8,332 nucleotides of DNA from Candidatus Peregrinibacteria bacterium (GCA_030618315.1 JAUXDO010000052.1:1-8332); one strand, 5' to 3'; positions 1-6,742 are shown, counted from the first letter of the stretch. Notes: a model not told the origin generated them from the letters alone. Numbers and translations are program-made.

Positions 1-2
1 TT

Positions 3-1277
3 CAATCCATCACATACAACCATTTGAACCTTCCCAAGGAAATTACGTTCTCAAGTGGCGATAAAATCAATTATCTTTACGATGCTGCAGGTATTAAGCT
101 AAACATGACAGTAACTGAAAATAACAACACTACCAGAAATACTGAATACGTTGGAAAATTTGTGTATGACCTAAGCAATGATACCCTTTTGGAATACTTG
201 GTTACGCCCGAAGGCAGGATGTCAGCTTCTAACGGGGATATTAGAAACAGCAAACATGAATTCTACCTGACCGATCACCTGGGAAATACCAGAGCTGTAA
301 TCCAGCAGCACCCGGTTGTCTTTACATCTGCTGAACTCCTTCAGGAAAGCCATTATTATCCGTTTGGACAAGAGTTTGTGGGGCTGGATGCTACAGCCGG
401 TTCCAACAACTACAAGTATAATGGGAAAGAATTACAGGAAGACCTTAAACTGCAGTGGTATGATTATGGGGCGAGGTTTTATGATGGACAAATTGGGAGA
501 TGGCATACTGTTGACCCGCTCGCAAGCAAATATCCTGGGTGGTCTCCTTACGCTTTTACAATGAACAATCCTATCAACCTGATAGACCCCGATGGAAGAG
601 AGCCTATTAAACCTTATGCAGGTACTGTAGGTGGCTTTATGAAATTTTTCACTGGTCTGAGTACAGGTATTGGAACATCTACGGGCAATGCCGCGCATAC
701 TGCAATGTTACGAATGGGGGGAGTAAACTGGAGTGCAAAAGGTCCACGACCGGCAAACACTGCCCCTTTTAATTCTTCAGCAGGCAATCGATATATTTAC
801 ACAGAAAAAGGTGGATGGGTGGACATGTCTCATTTCATGTTTTATGCAGGTCGAGCATATAAATTTAAGCAGGAGAAAATGCAAGCTCAAGAAATGGTAC
901 AGAGCAAAGGTTTTGGGATGATGAAGCCAGAAGACCAATTGCATTGGCTACAAAAAGCTGGACTGGACCCCGTTGGCGAAGCTGTACAAGAAGGGTATAT
1001 GCAAGAAAGGCTTGATAAATTCGGTCCAACATATAGTGCATATAGCTATGAAGATTTGCCAAGCGATAAATATGGTGCTGATTTTTCAACAAATTATTTT
1101 GACCCAAAAAGTAATTTGACATTTGGAGAACAATTACAGAGTTATCTCAATGATGTTTTAAAGGCAACAAATCCGGAAAATGCTCCGAACTACAAAAGTC
1201 TACCAGAAGAATATCCTAAAAAAGGAGAATCTCCAAGTGTTCAAAATCGTACAACAGACCCGCTTTATGCCAAATAA
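3..1277 (+). CDS. RHS-repeat polymorphic toxin, C-terminal part (5' end outside window)
   Basis: The reading frame is open to the left edge, and the codons before the TTG at 24 already read like RHS sequence (YNHLNLPKEI), so this is the 3' part of a much longer gene. From about 258 to 600 it carries the RHS-associated core: the LTDHLGNTRA motif, YYPFG, YNGKE, then YDYGARFYD, GRWHTVDPLA and the closing IDPDGRE. In the family this core closes a shell that encloses and releases a variable C-terminal toxin. The tip, about 600-1274 (some 225 residues), has a short Gly/Ser/Ala-rich stretch that may be membrane-active or a linker, then a domain with GGWVDMSHF near 810-836 and SAYSYEDLPS near 1038-1067. 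I recall similar tips in other Bacteroidota RHS proteins but know no activity for them. The lipoprotein gene 13 nt downstream fits an immunity partner. Calling it an RHS protein is firm; toxicity is inferred. Confidence 0.9.
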   Translation, partial: QSITYNHLNLPKEITFSSGDKINYLYDAAGIKLNMTVTENNNTTRNTEYVGKFVYDLSNDTLLEYLVTPEGRMSASNGDIRNSKHEFYLTDHLGNTRAVIQQHPVVFTSAELLQESHYYPFGQEFVGLDATAGSNNYKYNGKELQEDLKLQWYDYGARFYDGQIGRWHTVDPLASKYPGWSPYAFTMNNPINLIDPDGREPIKPYAGTVGGFMKFFTGLSTGIGTSTGNAAHTAMLRMGGVNWSAKGPRPANTAPFNSSAGNRYIYTEKGGWVDMSHFMFYAGRAYKFKQEKMQAQEMVQSKGFGMMKPEDQLHWLQKAGLDPVGEAVQEGYMQERLDKFGPTYSAYSYEDLPSDKYGADFSTNYFDPKSNLTFGEQLQSYLNDVLKATNPENAPNYKSLPEEYPKKGESPSVQNRTTDPLYAK

Positions 1278-1290
1278 AAAAAATAGAGAG

Positions 1291-1626
1291 ATGAAAAGGA
1301 TTTTAATAATTTGCTTGACTATTTTATTATTTGGAAGTTTTACAGGGTGTGGAGACTCAGAAAAAGAACTAAAAACACAAGGGAATGAGCTTGTTAAAAA
1401 AGTGGAAGAGTATAAGAAAAATACAGGTAAATTACCATCTGGATTAAAAGATATGGGACTTGAAGAATCTATGGAAGGTCCTTTGTTTTATGAAAGAAAA
1501 GATAGTGTTAACTACATGATTTGGTTTGGGACTACCCTTGGTGAGTCCATGATATATTACTCGGATACAAAAGAATGGGACTATCGCTTGCGTGGCATGG
1601 GAGATAAAAAGCCAACTAAAAAATAA
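1291..1626 (+). CDS. Small lipoprotein, putative immunity protein for the RHS toxin
   Basis: This 111-residue protein starts with a lipoprotein signal: MKR, a hydrophobic stretch, then SFTGC with the lipidated Cys at residue 20. The mature part is charged and helical at first (residues 25-45), followed by a YKKNTGKLPSGLKDMGLEE segment and a probable beta-rich end containing MIWFGTTLGES and YYSDTKEWDYR. I chose the ATG at 1291 because it places the signal peptide at the N-terminus; longer frames from 1180 or 1267 overlap the RHS gene and would bury it. It begins 13 nt after the RHS stop, so it is probably co-transcribed. Small lipoproteins directly behind RHS genes commonly protect the producer from the toxin tip, and a lipidated one would act at the envelope. 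I see no named immunity domain; the role rests on position. Confidence 0.8.
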   Translation: MKRILIICLTILLFGSFTGCGDSEKELKTQGNELVKKVEEYKKNTGKLPSGLKDMGLEESMEGPLFYERKDSVNYMIWFGTTLGESMIYYSDTKEWDYRLRGMGDKKPTKK

Positions 1627-1633
1627 TTTGAAA

Positions 1634-1660
1634 GCCTCGGCATTGTCCGGGGCATTTTTT
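1634..1660 (+). terminator. Intrinsic terminator of the RHS/lipoprotein unit
   Basis: A 7-bp stem, gcctcgg (1634-1640) pairing with ccggggc (1647-1653) through one U-G wobble, has a 6-nt loop and is followed by a run of six T at 1655-1660. It starts 8 nt after the lipoprotein stop codon. Confidence 0.75.
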
Positions 1661-1664
1661 ATGC

Positions 1665-1982
1665 CTAAAAATTAGCCTTCCCGTCCAACAAATCCTTCAT
1701 GCGTTTTTTGGTCAGCATAGAATTAATAATCTTGATAAGGGCGTTTTTTTCTTCCTCGTCCAGTTGGTTAATGAGCATCAACTGTTCGTTTAACTCGTGG
1801 TTTTCCAACTCCACAACACTGTTTTCATTATCGTTCAAAAGGTTGTCGGCACTAACGGCAAACACCTTCATCAAGCGTTGCACAATATCGATAGAAGGCA
1901 GTAAATGCCCCCCTGGCGTAAGTCTTCCTGCAAAGGCCCGTGCGGGAGCGAGACTCGTGCCTGACATATTGATAATTTGCAT
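1665..1982 (-). pseudogene. Remnant of an XRE-family transcriptional regulator, HTH replaced
   Basis: The C-terminal 78 codons (about 1901 down to 1665) read LPSIDIVQRLMKVF, VSADNLLND, then an acidic helical tail with LINQLDEEEKNALIKIINSM. This is how small Bacteroidota XRE regulators end: the last HTH helices, then a helical tail. The expected first half (about 50 residues with helices 1-3 of the HTH) is missing. In its place, after MQIIN (from 1982), there are about 20 codons reading MSGTSLAPARAFAGRLTPGG from a much more GC-rich stretch (1908-1968). The frame stays open up to 2081, but the upstream residues are low-complexity and Lys/Phe-rich and look non-coding. A protein could still be made, but it should not bind DNA normally. 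That this is a decayed regulator is inferred; the loss of the HTH core is visible. Confidence 0.6.
1908..1968. other. Short GC-rich segment inside the regulator remnant
   Basis: About 60 nt of clearly higher GC than anything nearby. It contains cccgtgcggg and two copies of cgtgc 17 nt apart (near 1938 and 1955), so it can fold on itself. It occupies the place where the HTH core of the XRE regulator should be. I do not recognise it as a known insertion sequence end, and no target duplication is obvious. It may be a dispersed small repeat that replaced or followed a deletion of the HTH. Confidence 0.4.
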
Positions 1983-2126
1983 TTTAAATAAATTGAAATA
2001 GATAATTTTCGTTTTAAATGTAGACCAATGCTTATGTCTTTTTTTGTCCATAGCAAAGAAAAATATATTGAGCAAACTCAACAGTTGTCCTGAAAGCCGA
2101 ATTATTAAGAACAGTAAAATAGAGTG

Positions 2127-2223
2127 CTACCCGTTTTTTTAAAGTATGATTACTACCCTTTTACATAGTGTCAATACTACCCTTTTACTACCTTCCATTT
2201 TGTAATTTCTTAAACTATACTTG
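2127..2223 (+). promoter_or_regulatory. Two-box activator-type promoter P1 (TIR operon)
   Basis: The upstream box is CTACCCTTTTACATAG at 2153-2168 (CTAC-N8-ATAG, imperfect inverted repeat). The downstream box is CTACCCTTTTACTACC at 2177-2192, a direct repeat of CTACC with 11-nt spacing. After exactly 23 nt comes TATACTTG at 2216-2223, matching TAnnTTTG at 5 of 6 fixed positions. A further CTACCC half-site followed by a T-run lies at 2127-2140. There is no TTG at a normal -33 spacing; the second CTACC sits there instead, as expected of an activator-dependent promoter. Transcription would start near 2228, about 55-60 nt before the TIR start codon. Confidence 0.7.
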
Positions 2224-2286
2224 CATTTCCAATAATTTAGCCTGATTCATCAGGATAAAAATATAATCATCACAAAAACAAAAAAC

Positions 2287-2784
2287 ATGGCAAGAAGAGC
2301 ATTTTATAGTTTTGAATACAAGCCTGATAACTGGAGAGCATCACAGGTAAGAAATATGGGAGTAGTTGATGGCAACAAACCTGCCACAGACAATGACTGG
2401 GAAAAGGTAATAAAAGGAGGTGATAAGGCCATCAAAAAGTGGATTGATGGACAACTCAGCGGTCGATCATGTACTATAGTTCTGATCGGAAAAAGTACAG
2501 CCGGACGGAAATGGATTAAGTATGAAATAGAGGAATCCTGGAACAACGGGAAAGGAGTTTTGGGAATTTATGTTCATAATCTGTTAAATGCGAAAAGTGA
2601 GAAAACAGATAAAGGACGAAATCCATTTGAAGATTTTACTGTGGGGGCAGAAAAGAAAAAGTTATCAAGCATTGTAAAAGCATACAATCCACCTTATTCC
2701 GGGAGTCAGAATGTATATAATTATATTAAAGAGAATTTAGCAGACTGGATTGAGAAAGCGATTGAAATCCGGGATAATTATTAA
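2287..2784 (+). CDS. ThsB-like TIR domain protein (MTH538/DUF1863 type)
   Basis: This 165-residue single-domain protein belongs to the TIR-like family that includes ThsB of Thoeris. The first strand is ARRAFYSFEY (2-11), followed by NWRASQVRN (15-23), the helix GDKAIKKWIDGQL (45-57), the strand CTIVLIG (62-68) with the loop GRKWIKYEIEESW (73-85), and the strand GVLGIYVHNL (90-99). Glu80 in KYEIE is at the position usually taken as catalytic in this family. ThsB-type TIRs use NAD-derived chemistry to make a cyclic ADP-ribose-type messenger after phage infection, and that messenger activates a separate effector. No signal peptide or membrane segment is seen, so it should be cytoplasmic. It lies 11 nt before a membrane protein gene, with no ThsA-like NADase in view. 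The family is clear; enzymatic activity and a defence role are inferred from relatives. Confidence 0.85.
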   Translation: MARRAFYSFEYKPDNWRASQVRNMGVVDGNKPATDNDWEKVIKGGDKAIKKWIDGQLSGRSCTIVLIGKSTAGRKWIKYEIEESWNNGKGVLGIYVHNLLNAKSEKTDKGRNPFEDFTVGAEKKKLSSIVKAYNPPYSGSQNVYNYIKENLADWIEKAIEIRDNY

Positions 2785-2795
2785 AGGATTCTCTA

Positions 2796-3224
2796 ATGAA
2801 TAGATACGGAGAGGAATCACAGGCGGTACAGTCTCATTTGTCCATATTACAAAACGTGATTCAAAGGATGGCAGCAAACAGCTCGGCTTCAAAAGCCTGG
2901 TGCATAACCCTGGTTTCTGCCATCCTGGTTATTGTTGCTGATAAACTAAAACCGGATTATGCACTCATTGCTTTGATTCCAACGGTTTTGTTTCTCGTAC
3001 TGGACGCCTACTACCTGGGGTTGGAATTGGGATTCAGGAATTCATATAATTCATTTATTGAAAAATTGCATAACAATAGAGTTGAACAATCAGACCTCTA
3101 CGCAGTAAAGCCTACCGGTAAAAAGATATTGCTATTTTTAAAGTCCCTCCTATCATTTTCAGTTTGGCCCTTTTACGGAACACTTTTTTTTATGATCTAT
3201 TTGTCGAAATGCTTTCTCCTATAG
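2796..3224 (+). CDS. Small multi-pass membrane protein, putative effector of the TIR protein
   Basis: This 142-residue protein has an N-terminal amphipathic helix (about 8-30), a hydrophobic segment at 35-49 (WCITLVSAILVIVA), another at about 55-76 ending in DAYYLGLELGF, a cytosol-like linker with FRNSYNSFIEKLH (80-92), and a hydrophobic end at about 110-141. That gives two hydrophobic segments near the middle plus one or two at the C-terminus. There is no signal peptide and no enzymatic motif. The gene starts 11 nt after the TIR stop, so the two are surely one operon. In nucleotide-messenger defence systems, membrane proteins of this size often act as pore-forming or depolarising effectors, and I recall similar proteins beside DUF1863 TIR genes. 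The topology resembles SLATT-type effectors, but I cannot confirm membership. Function is inferred from context. Confidence 0.75.
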   Translation: MNRYGEESQAVQSHLSILQNVIQRMAANSSASKAWCITLVSAILVIVADKLKPDYALIALIPTVLFLVLDAYYLGLELGFRNSYNSFIEKLHNNRVEQSDLYAVKPTGKKILLFLKSLLSFSVWPFYGTLFFMIYLSKCFLL

Positions 3225-3998
3225 CTAATTATTAACATTCAACCCTGCATTAAAACTAAACCCATTAACCAGCATGGGTTTCTTTACCACTGCTTCTTTT
3301 ACTATAGATTCGATATCTTTTCTTGGTGATGTTGGAGGTTTACTCTTCAGCAAGTTTTGATTGTATAGCTTTTTCACGTACTTTGGATTCTCAAAATTCT
3401 GTATGTAGCCAAAATATAGATTTCGTTGGAAGAGGGAAAGAACTTCTTTCTTGAGAATTCCCTTTTGCCTGGTAACATTATCCAATTTCGAAATTACCTC
3501 CAATTGTTCTTTTCTAACTGCCAGTATTTCTTCTTTTAGCCTGCTAAATTCCTCAATAATGCCAATCCCAATTTTGCTTTCATGGGCGATGAGGTTTATT
3601 TCAAACCGTTTCAGTAATACAGGTAACTTCTCTTTTGTCATTCCTGATACTTCGGCCAGGCCCTTTGGAAAGAATTGGTGATAGACTTCGGTGTTTTTGT
3701 GAAATACATACTTTAATAAGCCTTCTATACTACTCACCATGGTCCTGAAATCAGCTATCAGTTGATCAACTTCCCTGGTTTTAACGACTTTACTTTCTTT
3801 AAGGGATTTACAACGTATAACCACTTTTTCGAATGTATCTACCTTATTTTCTGTCGCCTGTATATACAATTCATTGCCAAACACAGTTGGGTTGTTTTTT
3901 AACCGCTTTATGTGGTCATGCAAAAATTTAATTATATTCTCTTCTTTACATTCATTTTCTGAAATAATGGACTCCAGGAGTCTTTCGAACTTAAACAT
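3225..3998 (-). CDS. Helical protein of unknown function (257 aa)
   Basis: The start is placed at the ATG at 3998; a TTG two codons upstream (4004) is less likely. The protein is Lys/Glu/Leu-rich, predicted mostly helical, with a coiled-coil-like stretch around residues 145-190 (EEFSRLKEEILAVRKEQ), and has no signal peptide, membrane segment or catalytic motif. The middle segment YVFHKNTEVYHQFFPKGLAEVS (about 97-118) resembles an uncharacterised group of Bacteroidota proteins with a similar FFPxGLxE pattern, which I know only as hypothetical. The last 40 residues are Pro/Lys-rich and probably flexible. Its stop codon directly abuts the stop of the TIR-linked membrane gene on the other strand. 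It has its own promoter of the shared two-box type (P2), so it appears co-regulated with the TIR operon. I do not assign a function. Confidence 0.8.
   Translation of the reverse strand: MFKFERLLESIISENECKEENIIKFLHDHIKRLKNNPTVFGNELYIQATENKVDTFEKVVIRCKSLKESKVVKTREVDQLIADFRTMVSSIEGLLKYVFHKNTEVYHQFFPKGLAEVSGMTKEKLPVLLKRFEINLIAHESKIGIGIIEEFSRLKEEILAVRKEQLEVISKLDNVTRQKGILKKEVLSLFQRNLYFGYIQNFENPKYVKKLYNQNLLKSKPPTSPRKDIESIVKEAVVKKPMLVNGFSFNAGLNVNN
3258..3281. terminator. Possible terminator hairpin for the convergent pair
   Basis: AAACCCAT (3258-3265) and ATGGGTTT (3274-3281) form a perfect 8-bp stem with an 8-nt loop, 34 nt after the membrane gene stop and within the 3' end of the minus-strand gene. 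The T-tract after it is weak (cttt), so it may only slow plus-strand transcription. Confidence 0.35.
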
Positions 3999-4121
3999 TT
4001 TCAATTAATTTGGGGTTTGCCTTTCAGTTAACTTTCTCCTTCACATAAACGCACCTTGGCTGAATGCAAATAGGTACTCGTTTAATAACTGAAATCAAAC
4101 TGATTTATAATAAAATGACTT

Positions 4122-4162
4122 CTTCATTTAAACAGAAGGCAAAGCAACAGTTTTAAATGAAG
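4122..4162. repeat. 11-bp perfect inverted repeat around the P2 -7 element
   Basis: CTTCATTTAAA (4122-4132) and TTTAAATGAAG (4152-4162) are exact reverse complements with a 19-nt spacer. The spacer contains the predicted -7 element of P2 (4140-4147). As DNA this could be an operator overlapping the promoter; as RNA, in readthrough from the upstream response regulator gene, it could fold as a hairpin and act as a weak stop. The other three promoters do not show it. Confidence 0.45.
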
Positions 4163-4210
4163 GAGTAACAGGTAGTAAAAAGGGAGTTTTGCTACTACAC
4201 TTTTCCGTAG
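4140..4210 (-). promoter_or_regulatory. Two-box activator-type promoter P2 (helical protein gene)
   Basis: Read on the minus strand, the upstream box is CTACGGAAAAGTGTAG (4210-4195; CTAC-N8-GTAG). The downstream box is CTCCCTTTTTACTACC (4186-4171). Exactly 23 nt later is TTGCTTTG (4147-4140), which matches TAnnTTTG at 5 of 6 fixed positions. The layout is the same as P1, P3 and P4. Transcription would start near 4135 and leave a leader of about 135 nt before the ATG at 3998. The site lies between the response regulator stop and this gene. Confidence 0.65.
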
Positions 4211-4228
4211 TTTACTAAAAGAGACGCA

Positions 4229-4855
4229 TTAGCCAATAATCTTTCTTTTTTTGGCTTCTTCGATTACTTTATGTAATTTGTTGTATCCAAGTTTTTTATA
4301 GATTTTCTTGCAGTGGAAGTCCACACCGTCCAGAGATATATTCATTAAATCGGCAGTTTTTTTCCTTGTGTGACCACATGCAAGAAAAGTAAGCACCTCA
4401 TGTTCCCTGGGTGTCAATAAAGAACCAGTCTTTTTTTCCGTCTCATCCATTTTATACAGAAAGGGAGGTACATTTTTACCAATTACACGTTCTCCATCAT
4501 GGATGTCTTTAATGGCTTTGGTCAATTCATCATGCTCACAATATTTCATCATGATTGAATGGGCTCCATTTTTAAATGCCTTATAAAGCACATCAGGATC
4601 TGTTTCTCCTGTTAAAGCCATTATTTTAAGCTGCGGATAATGCTTTACTAATTCAAGGATGAAATCAATACCCGATTCATTTTTCAGCATTAAATCAAGA
4701 AGAATTACATCGAAATCATCGTTAAGTTTATTTCTTGTTTCTTCAAGAGTGAGTGCTGTAGCTGTCACCATAATCTTATCCCGATGTGGATCAAGGGATT
4801 TTTTTACACCCTCTATATAGTAAGGGTGATCGTCTACAATAATTACATTTATCAT
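4229..4855 (-). CDS. NarL/FixJ-family two-component response regulator
   Basis: This 208-residue protein has a receiver domain (about 1-120) followed by a LuxR-type HTH (about 145-205). The acidic pair is Asp8-Asp9 (VDDH), the phospho-acceptor is Asp54 (ILLDLM), the switch Thr is T82 (LTGE) and the conserved Lys is K104 (MMKY). The HTH begins with LTPREHEVL (147-155), typical of GerE/LuxR domains, and contains the KKTADLMNIS and VDFHCKKIYKKLG recognition region. All key receiver residues are present. Its start overlaps the end of the kinase gene by 4 nt (ATGA), so the two are translationally coupled and form a cognate pair. It is the only intact DNA-binding protein in the window and the natural candidate to bind the CTACC boxes around it; that link is inference. 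No terminator hairpin is evident after its stop. Confidence 0.93.
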   Translation of the reverse strand: MINVIIVDDHPYYIEGVKKSLDPHRDKIMVTATALTLEETRNKLNDDFDVILLDLMLKNESGIDFILELVKHYPQLKIMALTGETDPDVLYKAFKNGAHSIMMKYCEHDELTKAIKDIHDGERVIGKNVPPFLYKMDETEKKTGSLLTPREHEVLTFLACGHTRKKTADLMNISLDGVDFHCKKIYKKLGYNKLHKVIEEAKKRKIIG

Positions 4856-6699
4856 TTCTTGGTTTTATATATTTCTATCATTATTTCGGTTCCTCTTCCC
4901 GGCTCAGAATCGATTACCAGTTTACCGTTCATATGCTCTACCCTTTGTCTCAGACCTACCATTCCAAGTCCTTCCGTTATGTTTTCCTGATCAAAGCCAA
5001 CACCATCATCTTCCGCACTCAAAACAATACTCTCATCATCAATCAATAACTGAATTAACAACTTGCTGGCATCGGCATGTTTAATTACGTTATTAACCAA
5101 CTCAAGAACCAAGTAATAGATATTGAGCTCAAGTTTTTCTTCAAGCCTGTCATTCAGATTGCTTTTAAGAGATATATCAATCTCAGTAGCATGCCTGACG
5201 GTAAGGATAAGTTGTTCAATTGCTGCACGAAGTCCTTGCTTTTCTAATCTTGTGGGATACATTTTATGAGAAATCTCCCGTATACTTTTCACAATGTCAT
5301 CAAGTTGAGCTGTCAAATCAGACTTTTCGACATCGCCTCTGAGCTTATTATCCAACGTAAGTTTAAAAGCACCTAACTGAGGGTTAATTCCATCATGAAG
5401 ATCATGCGCAAGCCGCTTCCTTTCATTATCTTGCCCTTTAATCAATGCATTGGCAACATCAAGTTCTTTTGTTTTTTCGTTCACTTCCAACTTTCTCTTT
5501 CTCGCAACTGACTTCTGTCTGAAATACATCATGCCGATGAAAATAATGAGTAGAATACTTGCAACGGTGATTAGTATTGCAGTGATATTCGAAATATGAC
5601 TTTCCTGTTCAAGAATTCTTTTTTCTTTTTGTTCCGTTTCAAATACCGTTGACAGGAACATAGATTGTTGAACTTTCTGAATTCTTTTATACTCATTCTT
5701 CAGTTTAACCGATTGCTTATAAAAGTTAAAGGATTGAATTGAGTCACCGATGGTTGCATAGTAGTCGCTATAAGAATCCAGGATAGATCCTTCAAGATCG
5801 ATATTTTCAAGTTCGCGTGCAATATCCAGGGCTTTATCCAGGACGATTTTGGCGCTGTCGTAGTTCTGCTCTGCCAGGAGGAGGTAGGCGTAGTTGTTGT
5901 AAAGGTTACTTTGATAATAAGTAAATCCTCTATCATTTGAAATTTTAGCCGCTTTTAAATAATGCTCTTTACTTTCATCATAATTTCCCAATGATTTTGC
6001 AATGAGAGCATGTGTATTATTTAAAACTACAGATTTATAATCGTTTTCATTATTAACTAGCATTCGCTCTGCTAACTGCAAGTAATGGGATATAGAATCA
6101 TAATTGGCAAAGGAATTTGCCAATAATATATAACAATCAAAAGCACCAAGAGAGTCCGAAAGAGATAGATTATTTATTGCACAATTCTTGGCATAATCAA
6201 TCGATTTGCTATACTCACCTATATTGAAAAGGATAGATGCTAAATAATAATCTATTTCAATATTCAAGTATTTTTCGTTGTTATAATTAGATCTCTTGGC
6301 CTCAAAAAGATACTTTAATCCTTCAGAGTTTAACCCTACACTCGCATATACTAATCCCTTTAACATGAGATACCTAACCCTTAATTCATTATCATTAGAA
6401 AAATTTACTAGTGAATCTAAAGTGCCTAATTTACCATTGGCAATTACAAAGTGACCCGTATTTAGTAATGACTTTAGAATTAAAGAATGGATGTTAAACT
6501 GATTCTCTATGGAATTACTATTTATTGCAATGTCCAAGGCTTTTCCGGCAAAATAATTTACTGAGTCTACCTTAATATTGTGGAAGGATAATGCCTTTTC
6601 ATAATACTCTTTGTACTCGGATTGTGCATGCAACAAAGTGAAGATTGAACTTCCAAATAATAAAATTTGAACAACAATTGTAATAATAATTGACTTCAA
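4852..6699 (-). CDS. TPR-containing sensor histidine kinase (HisKA_3 type)
   Basis: This 615-residue membrane sensor has a signal peptide at residues 1-26 (ending LLHAQ), a TPR-like helical sensor region at about 27-340 on the far side of the membrane, and a coiled linker. A transmembrane helix follows at about 372-393, then the cytoplasmic kinase core. The dimerisation box ERKRLAHDLHDG (426-437) carries the phospho-acceptor His435. The ATPase part shows the N-box LELVNNVIKHA (532-542), the G1 box DDGVGFD (564-570) and the GLGMVGLRQRV lid/G2 region (577-587). These are the residues of NarX/DesK-type kinases, which partner NarL-type regulators such as the one encoded next. The only start that keeps the signal peptide is TTG at 6699; the next in-frame ATG is at residue 112 and there is none upstream. 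The TPR region suggests it senses a protein or peptide in the envelope; the ligand is unknown. Confidence 0.93.
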   Translation of the reverse strand: MKSIIITIVVQILLFGSSIFTLLHAQSEYKEYYEKALSFHNIKVDSVNYFAGKALDIAINSNSIENQFNIHSLILKSLLNTGHFVIANGKLGTLDSLVNFSNDNELRVRYLMLKGLVYASVGLNSEGLKYLFEAKRSNYNNEKYLNIEIDYYLASILFNIGEYSKSIDYAKNCAINNLSLSDSLGAFDCYILLANSFANYDSISHYLQLAERMLVNNENDYKSVVLNNTHALIAKSLGNYDESKEHYLKAAKISNDRGFTYYQSNLYNNYAYLLLAEQNYDSAKIVLDKALDIARELENIDLEGSILDSYSDYYATIGDSIQSFNFYKQSVKLKNEYKRIQKVQQSMFLSTVFETEQKEKRILEQESHISNITAILITVASILLIIFIGMMYFRQKSVARKRKLEVNEKTKELDVANALIKGQDNERKRLAHDLHDGINPQLGAFKLTLDNKLRGDVEKSDLTAQLDDIVKSIREISHKMYPTRLEKQGLRAAIEQLILTVRHATEIDISLKSNLNDRLEEKLELNIYYLVLELVNNVIKHADASKLLIQLLIDDESIVLSAEDDGVGFDQENITEGLGMVGLRQRVEHMNGKLVIDSEPGRGTEIMIEIYKTKK

Positions 6700-6742
6700 A
6701 GAAAATTGGTTTTGTTGGCAATAATGCCTATTAAATATATGA

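Noticed and set aside
24..26. TTG at 24 as a true start of the RHS gene
   Set aside because: The frame continues to the window edge with RHS-like residues, so the gene begins outside the window.
1180..1290. Longer upstream start for the lipoprotein gene (1180 or 1267)
   Set aside because: These overlap the RHS coding sequence and would place the lipoprotein signal internally; the ATG at 1291 gives a standard signal and lipobox.
1699..2001. Plus-strand open frame opposite the XRE remnant
   Set aside because: It mirrors the regulator coding strand, has a Ser/Phe/Leu-rich composition typical of an antisense shadow, and lacks a promoter or domain.
2127..2196. Repeated CTACCCTTTT units as a possible short CRISPR-like or tandem repeat array
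   Set aside because: The units are only 10-16 nt, spacing is irregular (26, 24, 11 nt), and equivalent copies sit before other genes at fixed distance from -7 elements, which fits operators.
3999..4004. TTG at 4004 as start of the helical protein
   Set aside because: An ATG two codons downstream (3998) is the more usual start and nothing favours the TTG.
5700..5936. Minus-strand 78-residue frame inside the sensor kinase gene
   Set aside because: It lies wholly within the TPR coding region in another frame, with Thr/Ser-rich low-complexity sequence and no supporting signal.
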